Assembly: GCA_944381615.1 (NCBI GenBank)
Contig: CALWLT010000022.1
Location: 1 to 64,000, forward strand
DNA: 64,000 nucleotides
Reading direction: 5' to 3'
DNA from: an uncultured Lachnospiraceae bacterium
Lineage (GTDB): Bacteria > Bacillota > Clostridia > Lachnospirales > Lachnospiraceae
Each line of letters begins with the position of its first letter. Position 1 is the first letter of the stretch. The notes beneath the pieces are model-generated. The model did no database searches. It saw only the letters and a program-made list of their open reading frames with translations, and was not told the origin of the DNA. Below, one piece after another: positions 48,438 through 56,669 of this stretch. The position numbers and the translations under genes are program-made.

Positions 48438-49847
48438 ATGAAATGCGACATCGTTCTGAGAGGCGGTTTTCTTTTTGACCCCGAAAACGGGGTAAAAAAG
48501 GAGACGGATATCGGGATTCTTGACGGGAAAATTGCTGTGCTGGACGGCCCGATGAGCGGGGCGCGCGAGTGGAATCTGACCGGGAAAACGGTGCTTCCGG
48601 GGGTCATCGATATGCATGTGCATGTGACGCAGGAGCTGGGCGGGCCGATCGGCTATTACATGGCGGCCAAAAGCGGCGTCTCGACGATCATCGACTACGC
48701 CGGCCCCATGGATGACATTCTGGAGCACGCGCCGAAACTCGGCTGCGGAATGAACGTGGGCTGTCTGCCGGCGGCGCTTCCCGGATTCCTGGGGCAGGAT
48801 CCTTCGAGAGAGGAAGTTGAAGGATTCCTGGAGGATTCGCTTTCCAAGGGGGCGCTGGGCTTAAAGATCCTGGGCGGGCACTATCCGCTCACGCCGGACG
48901 CTTCGCGCCGCATCGTGGAAGCGTGCAATGAAAAACAGGTTTTCGTCGCCTGGCATGCCGGCAGCACAGAAAACCGCAGCAATATTTACGGGATGAAGGA
49001 AGCGGTGGAGTGCTCGGAGGGCTTTCGCCTTTTGATGGCACATATTAACGCCTACTGCCGCGGGAACTGCTACAGTTACCTGGAGGAGTTAAGGGACGCG
49101 TTTGCGATGCTGCGGGATCATCCCAACATCATCGCCGATTCACACATGGCGGTCAGCAACGGCACCAACGGGTTCTGCGAGGGAAACGAGGTGCAGGATC
49201 ACATCACGCAGAACTGCCTGCGCTCGTTCGGCTATGCGGCGGACCGGCAGGGGCTTGAGAAGGCCATCCGCGACGGCGTCGCGGGCGTGATTGTGCAGCG
49301 GGGGCCGGAAAACGTGATTGTGTTCCGGGAAGAGGGACTGTCGTGCTGGCAGGAGGCCGGCACCGCGCTCTATGTGAGCTTCCCGGCGAATCTGCCGGTC
49401 TCGGCGGCGGCCTGCCTTCTGGAGCGGCGGCCCGGATCGAGGGAATTCCTGATCGAGCTGGCGGCCACGGACGGGGGTGGATTCCCGCGAAACGGGCTTC
49501 TTAAGCGGCTGCTCGCCTATTACAAGCTGGGCTATCTGAGCCTGGAGGAGGTCGTTTACAAATGTTCGATCGCGCCGGCACGGGTGTTTGCCATGCCGGG
49601 CAAGGGGCATCTCGGCGTGGGGGCTGACGCGGATCTCGCCGCCGTGGATCTGTCCACGGAGGAGACGGTCCTGTCGTTTGCGGCCGGGCGCCCGGTTCTG
49701 GAAGAGGGGAAGGTAACCGGAAGCGGAACGTCGCTTCTGATCACGCCGTCCGGCGTGGCATACGCGGCAAAGAAAAAGCTTTCGTATCAGATCGTCCGTC
49801 CGCAGGACGGCTGGTTCTATCACGCAGAAAGGGGAACAGGGTTATGA
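48438..49847 (+). CDS. amidohydrolase family protein (dihydroorotase/hydantoinase-like)
   Basis: A 469-residue metal-dependent amidohydrolase. HMH-type ligands are H60 and H62 in DMHVHV; LKILGGHYP (near 148) may supply the bridging lysine; further ligands lie in AWHAGS, LMAHINAY and the late ATDGGG aspartate. The closest group by feel is the cyclic-amide/D-aminoacylase-type enzymes. The ribosome site is weak. Overlaps the permease gene by 4 nt (ATGA). Together with a dipeptidase it points to breakdown of an amide or N-acyl compound. Confidence 0.85.
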   Translation: MKCDIVLRGGFLFDPENGVKKETDIGILDGKIAVLDGPMSGAREWNLTGKTVLPGVIDMHVHVTQELGGPIGYYMAAKSGVSTIIDYAGPMDDILEHAPKLGCGMNVGCLPAALPGFLGQDPSREEVEGFLEDSLSKGALGLKILGGHYPLTPDASRRIVEACNEKQVFVAWHAGSTENRSNIYGMKEAVECSEGFRLLMAHINAYCRGNCYSYLEELRDAFAMLRDHPNIIADSHMAVSNGTNGFCEGNEVQDHITQNCLRSFGYAADRQGLEKAIRDGVAGVIVQRGPENVIVFREEGLSCWQEAGTALYVSFPANLPVSAAACLLERRPGSREFLIELAATDGGGFPRNGLLKRLLAYYKLGYLSLEEVVYKCSIAPARVFAMPGKGHLGVGADADLAAVDLSTEETVLSFAAGRPVLEEGKVTGSGTSLLITPSGVAYAAKKKLSYQIVRPQDGWFYHAERGTGL

Positions 49848-51148
49848 TTTTTAATTTACCACCGATACTCGGATTAACTCCGCTGATTGTCTATATTATT
49901 CTGGCATTCCGCCCGAACATTCATCCGCTGGCGAATGTCGTGATCTGTATGATTATCGGGGCCGTGCTGACCGGCACGAACCTGCTGGAATTTGGCTCGA
50001 TCCTGACGACGTCGCTGGGATCGTTTCTCGGCCAGGTCGGCTTTATCATCATGATCGGCTCCGGCCTGGGCCTGATTTTAAAGGAATCGGGCGTGGCGGA
50101 AAACCTGGTGCATCTCCTGATCCGGAAGATCGGCATCAATTCCATCGGGCGGGCGATCATCGCCTCCATGCTGGCGTCCATGTTCATGGTGCTGGTTCTG
50201 AGCACCCTGACGGGAGGAAACGCGGTGCTGGCGCCGATTCTGATCCCGCTGGTGGCGTCCGTGGGGATGACGCCCAGCACGCTGGCCATCATCATGCAGA
50301 CGGCCGGTGTGACCGGCCTGTTTATCAGCCCGTTTTCGCCGCCGATGGTCACAATTATGGAGCTGACGGGAATGGCCTATCAGGAGGTTCTGCTCTATGC
50401 CAGCCTTCCGGTCTGTATTCCCATGTGGGTTATCACGTATTTCAATGCCAAGCATGTGCAGAAGCAGACGGCCGGCGTGGCGGATTACCCGGAAGGGACC
50501 GCGCTTTCTGCCGATGATTACAAGCCGTCGGCGGACGCCAGACGGGCGACGGCCTGGTTTGGCGTGGCGATGGTGCTGGTGGTGGCCTACGGCGTGGTCA
50601 ACAGCCTCGGCGTGGCGCACGCGATCACGGTCATCACGGTGGCGGTGCTGGCGACGGGATTCGGCGCCCGCTACAAGATTGACAAGATTATCGATCTGTT
50701 TATGAAAGGCTGCGCGCAGTATTTCTGGCTTTACATCATGTTTATCCTGATGGATCCGTTCCTGAATTTTATCGCTGCCAGCGGCGCCTTTGACGCGCTG
50801 GTGGAGATCGGAAGTCCGCTGGTCGAAGGCGGCGGAAAGGTCGGCCTGGCCATGCTGGCGGCGCTGATCGGCACGTTCGGCATTCAGGGGGCGGCCGTGG
50901 CGCAGGCGGTTATGCTGGATACGGTGTTCCGGCCGCTGGTCGATGCGACGGGACTGAGCATGGCCGTGTGGGCGCTGGTTATCCTGATCGGTTCGCAGAT
51001 GACGTCGTTTGCCTATCCGGGTCTTGACATGGTAGCGGCGACGGGAACGGCCCGCTCGGCGGATATGAAATCGCAGGTCAAGCACGGCTGGATTATCACG
51101 GCGGTTACCCTGCTTGTCTGTCTGATTGAATCGCTTCTGCTCGCCTGA
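49844..51148 (+). CDS. ion transporter superfamily permease
   Basis: A 434-residue membrane protein with about 12 helices. STLTGGNAVLAPILIPLV and SPFSPPMVTIMELTG form two hairpin-like halves like those of the IT superfamily (GntP, CitMHS and NhaC relatives). It probably takes up the organic substrate used by the amidohydrolase and C69 enzymes, with Na+ or H+. Family membership within the superfamily is uncertain. ATGA overlap with the amidohydrolase gene. Confidence 0.75.
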   Translation: MIFNLPPILGLTPLIVYIILAFRPNIHPLANVVICMIIGAVLTGTNLLEFGSILTTSLGSFLGQVGFIIMIGSGLGLILKESGVAENLVHLLIRKIGINSIGRAIIASMLASMFMVLVLSTLTGGNAVLAPILIPLVASVGMTPSTLAIIMQTAGVTGLFISPFSPPMVTIMELTGMAYQEVLLYASLPVCIPMWVITYFNAKHVQKQTAGVADYPEGTALSADDYKPSADARRATAWFGVAMVLVVAYGVVNSLGVAHAITVITVAVLATGFGARYKIDKIIDLFMKGCAQYFWLYIMFILMDPFLNFIAASGAFDALVEIGSPLVEGGGKVGLAMLAALIGTFGIQGAAVAQAVMLDTVFRPLVDATGLSMAVWALVILIGSQMTSFAYPGLDMVAATGTARSADMKSQVKHGWIITAVTLLVCLIESLLLA

Positions 51149-51177
51149 GAGGAAGCGCCAAGGAAGGAGAAACGAAC

Positions 51178-52596
51178 ATGTGCTATATGCTGATTGGAGG
51201 AAAAAACGTATTTGAAAAGGGCCTGATGATGGGCGGCCACAACGACGATCTGAACGGCTATGAGGCGGCTTCCCTGGAGCTGTACCCGCACCGGATCCGG
51301 GAGGCGGGAGAGAGCATTGCGCTTCCCACGGGGCCGGTCATCCCCACGCCGGGCGAGACGGCGCGCTGCATTGCGCTGAAGACGTTTCGCGGCGATCTGG
51401 CGGGCGATACGATCGCGATCAACGAACATAATGTCTGTCTGATGGGCGGAGAGAACCTGCTGATGGATCGCAATGAACGCGCGGCGGCAGCGGATCCGCT
51501 GGTGGAAAACGGCGTGGCCGGGGGCGTGCGTTTCGTGGCGCTGATGCAGAGCAGGACGGCCCGCGAGTGCGTGGAGCGGATCGGGCGCTATTACACGGAA
51601 TACGGGAATAAATTCCCCTGCGCCGTGGGCGTGTTTGACACGGAGGAAGCCTGGTATATTGAGGGCGGCGGCGGGACCACCTGGCTGGCGGTCCGCGTGC
51701 CGGACGACTGCTATCTGATTCAGTCCAACGGCTACCGCATCAACGAGGTAGACTGGGACGACACAGAAAATGTCCTCCATTCGGAGGGACTGCGCGAATT
51801 TGTGATAGAAAAAGGACTCTGGAACCCGGCGGAAGGCCCCTTTAACTGGGCGCGGACGTTCGGACGCCGGTTCCTGGAGGATCCGTCCACGTATTACTAT
51901 AATTCCCGGCGGATCTGGAGCGGGCTGCGGCTTTTAAGCCCGTCGGCCGGCTTTGGCCCGGACGAGGAGGAATATCCGACCTTCGTGAAACCGGATCAGC
52001 CGATCACGAGAGAGAAGATCATGGAGCTTCTGCGCGACTGCAATGGAGACAACGCGTTTCGCGCATTTACGGAGCAGGGAGTGGAGAATGCGGTCCGGCC
52101 GATCGGCGTGCCGCACTGCATCCACTCGGCCGTCGCGGAGCTGTCCTGCGATCGGCCGGTCGAGCTGGGAGGCGTGCTCTGGAGCTGCCTGGGATCGCCG
52201 CTGGCGGCGCCCTATCTGCCGCATCACTTCGGGATCTCGCGGATCGCACCGGAGATGGAGGAGGGAAGCGATTCCTTCAGCAAAACCTCCGCGTTCTGGA
52301 ATTTCAGGGAGCTGATGAACCTGGCGTCGGCGGATTTCTATCAGCATCTGCCGGAGCTTTCAAAGGAATGGAGCGCGCTGGAAGATCGGGCGCTGGCCTT
52401 TAAGCCGGCCGTGGAAAAACAGGCGGCAGAGGCCTGGGAGAGCGACCCAGAGAAGGCGGCCGAGATCCTGACCGCCTGGGCGGAAAGCCTGGATTATGAG
52501 GCATTAAAGACGGCGGACCGCCTGCGCGGGGCGCTTAACCGGAAGATAGCCGGCAGTCTTTACCGCCGTTTTGCAAAAGGAAGTCTGGAATGGTAA
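51178..52596 (+). CDS. C69 family dipeptidase
   Basis: A 472-residue Ntn-fold hydrolase. Cys2 (MCYMLIGG) would be the nucleophile after removal of Met1; GHNDDLNGYE and INEHNVCLMGGENL are conserved in PepD-type C69 peptidases. It hydrolyses dipeptides or similar amides. AAGGAGA 8 nt before the ATG. Third gene of the LysR-linked operon, 29 nt after the permease. Confidence 0.9.
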   Translation: MCYMLIGGKNVFEKGLMMGGHNDDLNGYEAASLELYPHRIREAGESIALPTGPVIPTPGETARCIALKTFRGDLAGDTIAINEHNVCLMGGENLLMDRNERAAAADPLVENGVAGGVRFVALMQSRTARECVERIGRYYTEYGNKFPCAVGVFDTEEAWYIEGGGGTTWLAVRVPDDCYLIQSNGYRINEVDWDDTENVLHSEGLREFVIEKGLWNPAEGPFNWARTFGRRFLEDPSTYYYNSRRIWSGLRLLSPSAGFGPDEEEYPTFVKPDQPITREKIMELLRDCNGDNAFRAFTEQGVENAVRPIGVPHCIHSAVAELSCDRPVELGGVLWSCLGSPLAAPYLPHHFGISRIAPEMEEGSDSFSKTSAFWNFRELMNLASADFYQHLPELSKEWSALEDRALAFKPAVEKQAAEAWESDPEKAAEILTAWAESLDYEALKTADRLRGALNRKIAGSLYRRFAKGSLEW

Positions 52597-52635
52597 ATGG
52601 CCAGCCAGGCCCTTACTACCCCTTTATTTAAAAAT

Positions 52636-52680
52636 GGACGGGAGGGAGCGAAAGCCTTCGGGCTTTCCTCCCTCCCGTCC
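52636..52680. terminator. bidirectional terminator hairpin
   Basis: A 20-bp arm (GGACGGGAGGGAG...AAAGCC) with a TTCG loop and one bulge. On the minus strand it is followed by ATTTTTAAATAAA, so it works best for the thioesterase gene. Confidence 0.85.
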
Positions 52681-52701
52681 GCCCGTTTCGGGCCGGCCGC
52701 A

Positions 52702-53211
52702 TCAGTAGTTTTCGATCCGGCGCTGGCGGCGCAGGTCGTTGCGCCGTTTTCCGGCCTCCCAGGAGGCTTTCTCCTCTCCCGTCTCCAGGATGAGGCCGGG
52801 AACCTGAGTGGGCTGGTCGTTCTCGTCGAGGGCCACCATGACGAAGAAGGCTGTGTTGACCAGCTTGCGGTCTCCGTTCAGGGCTTCGGCGTAGGTGTCG
52901 ACCTGTACCTCCATGGAGGTGTTCCCGACGTAGGTAATCTTGCCCAGCAGAATCAGCGTGTCATTCAGGTGCACGGCCTCCCTGAACTGCAGGTTATCGA
53001 CGGAGGCCGTCGTCTGATTGCAGTGAGAATGACGGCGCGCCACGACGCCGGCGACGATGTCGATCCACTCCATCAGCTGGCCGCCGAAGAGGCGGCCGGC
53101 GCCGTTGATATGGCTGCTTAAGACAATCTGCGTCTGAGTCACGGCGGAATCCGCCACGCGCCGCATGGGGCGTCCGGATCCGCCGTTCTTAATTTCCATT
53201 CTGTTTTCCAT
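52702..53211 (-). CDS. acyl-CoA thioesterase (YkhA/YciA-like hotdog)
   Basis: A 169-residue hotdog-fold thioesterase with the family motif HINGAGRLFGGQLMEWID, whose aspartate is catalytic in relatives, and NLQFREAVHLNDTLIL. It hydrolyses acyl-CoA in the cytoplasm. GGAGGT is 8 nt before the ATG at 53211; the TTG at 53214 is an alternative. It follows the enoyl-CoA hydratase gene on the same strand after 81 nt, so they may share a transcript. Confidence 0.9.
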   Translation of the reverse strand: MENRMEIKNGGSGRPMRRVADSAVTQTQIVLSSHINGAGRLFGGQLMEWIDIVAGVVARRHSHCNQTTASVDNLQFREAVHLNDTLILLGKITYVGNTSMEVQVDTYAEALNGDRKLVNTAFFVMVALDENDQPTQVPGLILETGEEKASWEAGKRRNDLRRQRRIENY

Positions 53212-53292
53212 CAATTTTGACCTCCGTTTCCATGTTTTTCTGGTTTTCAGGTTTTCACAGGAACGCTTTCAGGTTCCCGCAGGAACACAGAA

Positions 53293-54126
53293 TCAGTCTT
53301 TCTTCGTCCCGTCTTCGTGCTTTTTGTGATGGCGGTTCAGCTTTTCGACCAGGGCCGCGGTGCGCGTGCGGTAGTCGTTTAACTCGGTCACGATGCCCAT
53401 GAAGGAGGACACCATGTCGAGCGAGGTGCGCAGCGAGCAGAGCTCGCTCTGGTAAATGGCGCGCTTGGTCAGGCGCATGGCCTGCTGCGGCGCGTCCAGG
53501 AGCTTTTGCATGTACTGCTCCACGTAATCGTCCAGCTCTTCGTCCGGCACGGTATGCGTGACGAGGCCGATGCGCTCGGCCTCCGCGCCTTTGAGGACGC
53601 GGGTCGTCCAGAACATATCCAGGGCCTTGTCGCGGCCGATCAGGCGGGGCAGGAAATACGCGCCGCCGTCCCCGGGGACGATGCCGGCGTTGAAATAGCT
53701 TTCGGAGAGCGTGGCGCTTTCCGAGGCGATGCGCACGTCGCACATCAGCGCCATGTCGAGGCCGGCGCCCACGGCCGCGCCGTGAATCTTGGCGACCACG
53801 GGCTTGTCGATCTCCTCCAGGATGAGCGGGATCCGCTGGATGCCCCGCCACAGGGAGTTTTTGCGGGCCAGCGCGGTGGAGGTAATGTCCTCGTGGCTCT
53901 CAAAAAAGCCGTCGCCGGCCGCCATGGCCTTCACGTCGCCGCCGGCGCAGAAGGCCTTGCCGTTGCCGGAGAGGAGGACGGCGTTGACATCGTCGCGGTC
54001 GCGGATGTCCTCCAGGGCTTCGGTCCAGAGATGGATCATCTCTTCGCTGAAGCAGTTCAGATTTTCCGGCCGATTCATGGTAATGCGGGCCAGGTGGTTG
54101 TGGACTTCGTAGATTAAATCGGGCAT
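53293..54126 (-). CDS. enoyl-CoA hydratase/isomerase family protein
   Basis: A 277-residue crotonase-fold enzyme. The first oxyanion-hole segment is GKAFCAGGDVKAM and the second is KIHGAAVGAGLDMALMCD; the acidic residue of SESYFNAGIVPGDGGAYFLPR is in the catalytic position. The C-terminal part (SSFMGIVTELNDYRTRTAALVEK) is helical. It acts on an acyl-CoA intermediate. AAGGAG 7 nt before the ATG. Expressed from the promoter at 54195. Confidence 0.9.
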   Translation of the reverse strand: MPDLIYEVHNHLARITMNRPENLNCFSEEMIHLWTEALEDIRDRDDVNAVLLSGNGKAFCAGGDVKAMAAGDGFFESHEDITSTALARKNSLWRGIQRIPLILEEIDKPVVAKIHGAAVGAGLDMALMCDVRIASESATLSESYFNAGIVPGDGGAYFLPRLIGRDKALDMFWTTRVLKGAEAERIGLVTHTVPDEELDDYVEQYMQKLLDAPQQAMRLTKRAIYQSELCSLRTSLDMVSSFMGIVTELNDYRTRTAALVEKLNRHHKKHEDGTKKD

Positions 54127-54194
54127 GACATTCTCCTTTATTTCTTTAATTAAAAGTATCGGTGGTTTTGCGGCAAAAATAAAAAATTGCTCTC

Positions 54195-54223
54195 ATTATA
54201 GATAATCGGGGCGTGAATGTCAA
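54195..54223 (-). promoter_or_regulatory. promoter of enoyl-CoA hydratase gene
   Basis: On the minus strand: TTGACA, 17-nt spacer, TATAAT, 69 nt before the ATG. Confidence 0.88.
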
Positions 54224-54239
54224 TGTCAGATTGTTTTTT

Positions 54240-54278
54240 TAACACGCCTGTTATATAGGTTTTTTAACGCGCTCGTTA
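54240..54278. promoter_or_regulatory. paired 14-bp operator-like dyads
   Basis: TAACACGCCTGTTA (54240-54253) and TAACGCGCTCGTTA (54265-54278), each TAAC-N6-GTTA and each preceded by TTTTT. Centres are 25 nt apart. They lie 17 nt upstream of the minus-strand -35 box. The form fits a TetR-type regulator; none is encoded nearby. Confidence 0.6.
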
Positions 54279-54336
54279 CCGGGGGCGGGGCGAAAGCGGC
54301 GGAAAAAGCCGGGGCGAAAACGGCGCGGAAAAGATG

Positions 54337-54365
54337 TTGAGGACGGGCCGCCGGAATGATATAAT
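54337..54365 (+). promoter_or_regulatory. promoter of galactokinase-family gene
   Basis: TTGAGG, 17-nt spacer, TATAAT, 46 nt before the ATG. Confidence 0.75.
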
Positions 54366-54411
54366 AACAGGAAGGATGAACTTTGCGAAAACGGGAAAGA
54401 GGAGAGAGAAT

Positions 54412-55707
54412 ATGACAGTCAGGGAAACACTGCAGATGCTGGAATCAGAACAGGCCGCGGCGCTCATGGAGACGCTTTACGGGGCCGGGGCGGCAGAGGA
54501 GAATGCAGAGCGCTACCGTCATGTGGTAAAGGGCTTTGAGGAGACGTACGGGGATCAGGAGATCCTCCTGTTCAGCTCCCCGGGGCGCACGGAGATCAGC
54601 GGCAACCACACGGATCACAATCACGGGAAGGTGCTGGCCGGCAGCATCAACCTGGACTGCGTGGGGGCGGCGGCCGCGAACGGCACGGATACCATCCGCA
54701 TTCTGAGCGAGACCTTCAATCAGAAATTCATCATCAGCCTGAAGGATTTAAAGCCCAGCCCGCAGATGGCCGGGACCATTGATCTGACGAAGGGGATCTT
54801 AAAGGGGTTCGAGGAGCGGGGCCTTCGGGTGGGCGGCTTTGACGCCTTTATTACCAGCAATGTGATCAGCGCGGCCGGCGTCAGTTCTTCGGCTTCCTAT
54901 GAGATGCTGATCTGTTCGATCCTGAACACGCTGTTTAACGGCGGCGCGATGGACGTGGTTACCTACGCCCACATCGGGAAATACGCGGAAAACCGCTTCT
55001 GGAACAAGGCGTCGGGGCTGCTGGATCAGATGGCCTGCGCGGTGGGCGGCCTGATTACCATCGATTTTAAGGATCCCGGAAAGCCGGCTGTGGAACAGAT
55101 CGATTTTGATTTCGGGGCGCAGGATTACAGCCTGGTCATCGTCAATACGGGGAAAGGCCACGCCGATCTGAGCGCGGATTATTCGTCCGTGCCGAACGAG
55201 ATGCGGCGGGTCGCGCAGTATTTCGGCAAAGAGGTCTGCGCGGATATCACGGAGGAAGAGGTAATCGCAAACCTGCCCGCGGTGCGGGAGGCGGCCGGCG
55301 ACCGATCGGTTCTGCGCGCGCTCCATTTCTTCGAGGAGAACCGGCGCGTCGAGGAGGAGGTCGCGGCTTTAAAGAGCGGCGATTTCGCGGCGTTCTTAAA
55401 GGGGATTACCGCCTCCGGCAATTCCTCCTGGAAATGGCTGCAGAACGTCTACACGACGGCCGACGTGCAGGAGCAGGGGATCAGCATCGCGCTGGCGCTG
55501 ACCGAGCTGTTTCTTGACCGGAAGAAGCGCGGCGCCTGCCGGATTCACGGCGGCGGCTTTGCCGGCGTGATCATGGCCATGATTCCCAACGATCTGGTGG
55601 ACGAATACGTGGAATATATCGAGCGGGCGATCGGCAAAGGCAACGCGTACCGGATGAGCATCCGCCCGTACGGGGCGGTCTGTGTCAATGAGCTGATTCG
55701 TGACTGA
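54412..55707 (+). CDS. galactokinase family GHMP kinase
   Basis: A 431-residue GHMP kinase. Motif 1 is PGRTEISGNHTDHNHG (classic galactokinase has GRxNLIGEHxDYN), the phosphate loop is AAGVSSSASYE and motif 3 is IHGGGFAGVIMA. The changes in motif 1 place it in a Firmicutes side branch often labelled galactokinase, so another sugar is possible. GAGGAGA 5 nt before the ATG. No galT or galE lies nearby; a nucleotide-kinase-like gene follows. Confidence 0.88.
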   Translation: MTVRETLQMLESEQAAALMETLYGAGAAEENAERYRHVVKGFEETYGDQEILLFSSPGRTEISGNHTDHNHGKVLAGSINLDCVGAAAANGTDTIRILSETFNQKFIISLKDLKPSPQMAGTIDLTKGILKGFEERGLRVGGFDAFITSNVISAAGVSSSASYEMLICSILNTLFNGGAMDVVTYAHIGKYAENRFWNKASGLLDQMACAVGGLITIDFKDPGKPAVEQIDFDFGAQDYSLVIVNTGKGHADLSADYSSVPNEMRRVAQYFGKEVCADITEEEVIANLPAVREAAGDRSVLRALHFFEENRRVEEEVAALKSGDFAAFLKGITASGNSSWKWLQNVYTTADVQEQGISIALALTELFLDRKKRGACRIHGGGFAGVIMAMIPNDLVDEYVEYIERAIGKGNAYRMSIRPYGAVCVNELIRD

Positions 55708-55800
55708 GCTGAACCGCCAGTGAACGGATCGGTCAACGAGCGGATCCGCCGGCGCGGAAAAGGGGAATATCGGGAGAGAAGGAAGACGGGAGGGAACGGG

Positions 55801-56445
55801 ATGGCAAATCAGAACCTGATTATCACGATCGAGAGAGAATACGGAAGCGGCGGGCGCATCGTGGGGAAGAAGCTCTCGCAGGAGCTGGGGCTTCATTTTT
55901 ACGACGACGATCTGATCCGGCTGGCTTCGGAGAAAAGCGCGGTAGGCGAGCAGTATTTTCGCCTGGCGGATGAGAAGGCGGGCAATAACCTGCTGCATAA
56001 GCTGGGCGGCGGGCGTCCGGTGGACATTTTTTCCGAGCCGTCCCCGGATCGGAAGCTGACCACGCCGGAAAACCTGTTCAAGTTTCAGTCGCTGGTCATC
56101 CGCGAGCTGGCCGAGCAGGAGCCCTGCGTCTTTGTGGGCCGGGCCGCCGGCTATGTGCTGGATCAGTATGAGGAGATCGAGCGCCTGGTGCGGATTTTCG
56201 TCTATGCCGACAAGGTCAAGAAGGTGCAGCGCGTGATGGAGGTCGACTGCATCGACGAGGAGAAGGCGAAACGGCGCATCAAGAAGATCGAGCGGGAGCG
56301 CAAGGAGTACTACCGCTATTTTACGGGAAACGAGTGGCATAATCCCAAGAATTACGATCTGCCGATCAATACGACCAGGCTCTCGCTGGAGGCGACGGCG
56401 GAGCTGATCAAGGCGTACGTGCGCCTCAGAGGGTATCTGGAATAG
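55801..56445 (+). CDS. cytidylate kinase-like family protein
   Basis: A 214-residue P-loop kinase of the cytidylate-kinase-like family. The loop is REYGSGGRIVGKKLSQ at residues 12-27, followed by FYDDDLIRLAS; FVGRAAGYVL and the lid KRRIKKIERERKEYY are also typical. The substrate is not established for this group. GGGAGGGAACGGG before the ATG. A short gene starts 20 nt downstream. Confidence 0.9.
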   Translation: MANQNLIITIEREYGSGGRIVGKKLSQELGLHFYDDDLIRLASEKSAVGEQYFRLADEKAGNNLLHKLGGGRPVDIFSEPSPDRKLTTPENLFKFQSLVIRELAEQEPCVFVGRAAGYVLDQYEEIERLVRIFVYADKVKKVQRVMEVDCIDEEKAKRRIKKIERERKEYYRYFTGNEWHNPKNYDLPINTTRLSLEATAELIKAYVRLRGYLE

Positions 56446-56465
56446 GGCGCGGGGGAGGAACTGTT

Positions 56466-56594
56466 ATGGGCGGACAGGCCAGTACGGCGCAGGGACTCGT
56501 CAGCACCATTGCAGGATTGCCGGGAATGAGTGACCGGCAATTCGTTAACTTTACTTTCGTTCTAATTTCAGAGATAAGATTAGCGCGAAAGTAA
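56466..56594 (+). CDS. 42-residue small protein, unknown
   Basis: An open frame with GGGGGAGGAACTGTT directly before its ATG, 20 nt after the cytidylate-kinase-like gene. It encodes 42 residues (GLVSTIAGLPGMSDRQFVN, then FTFVLISEIRLARK). I do not recognise it. The last 46 nt form one side and the loop of a long inverted repeat, so it could be the remnant of a longer gene cut at this point. The ribosome site argues that it is, or was, translated. Confidence 0.45.
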   Translation: MGGQASTAQGLVSTIAGLPGMSDRQFVNFTFVLISEIRLARK

Positions 56595-56597
56595 GGT
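56549..56597. repeat. imperfect inverted repeat
   Basis: ACTTTACTTTCG and CGCGAAAGTAAGGT with inner TTCTAAT/ATTAG, around a 12-nt loop. AT-rich against its surroundings; no T run follows. It marks the edge of the lower-GC region that holds the AlbA_2 gene. Confidence 0.6.
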
Positions 56598-56625
56598 TTA
56601 CCTATATCAGGGGCGTAAAGAAAAG

Positions 56626-56667
56626 CAGGGTGCTGGAGCTACATGACTTCTCCGGCGCCCTGTTTGG
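56626..56667. terminator. bidirectional terminator
   Basis: CAGGGTGCTGGAG pairs with CTCCGGCGCCCTG (two G:U) around CTACATGACTT, followed by TTTGGTTTT. It ends both the + strand operon and the AlbA_2 gene, whose stop lies at 56670. Confidence 0.82.
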
Positions 56668-56669
56668 TT

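Noticed and set aside
52597..53121. Plus-strand frame of 174 codons opposite the thioesterase gene
   Set aside because: The hotdog motif is on the minus strand with a good ribosome site; the plus frame also runs through a terminator hairpin.
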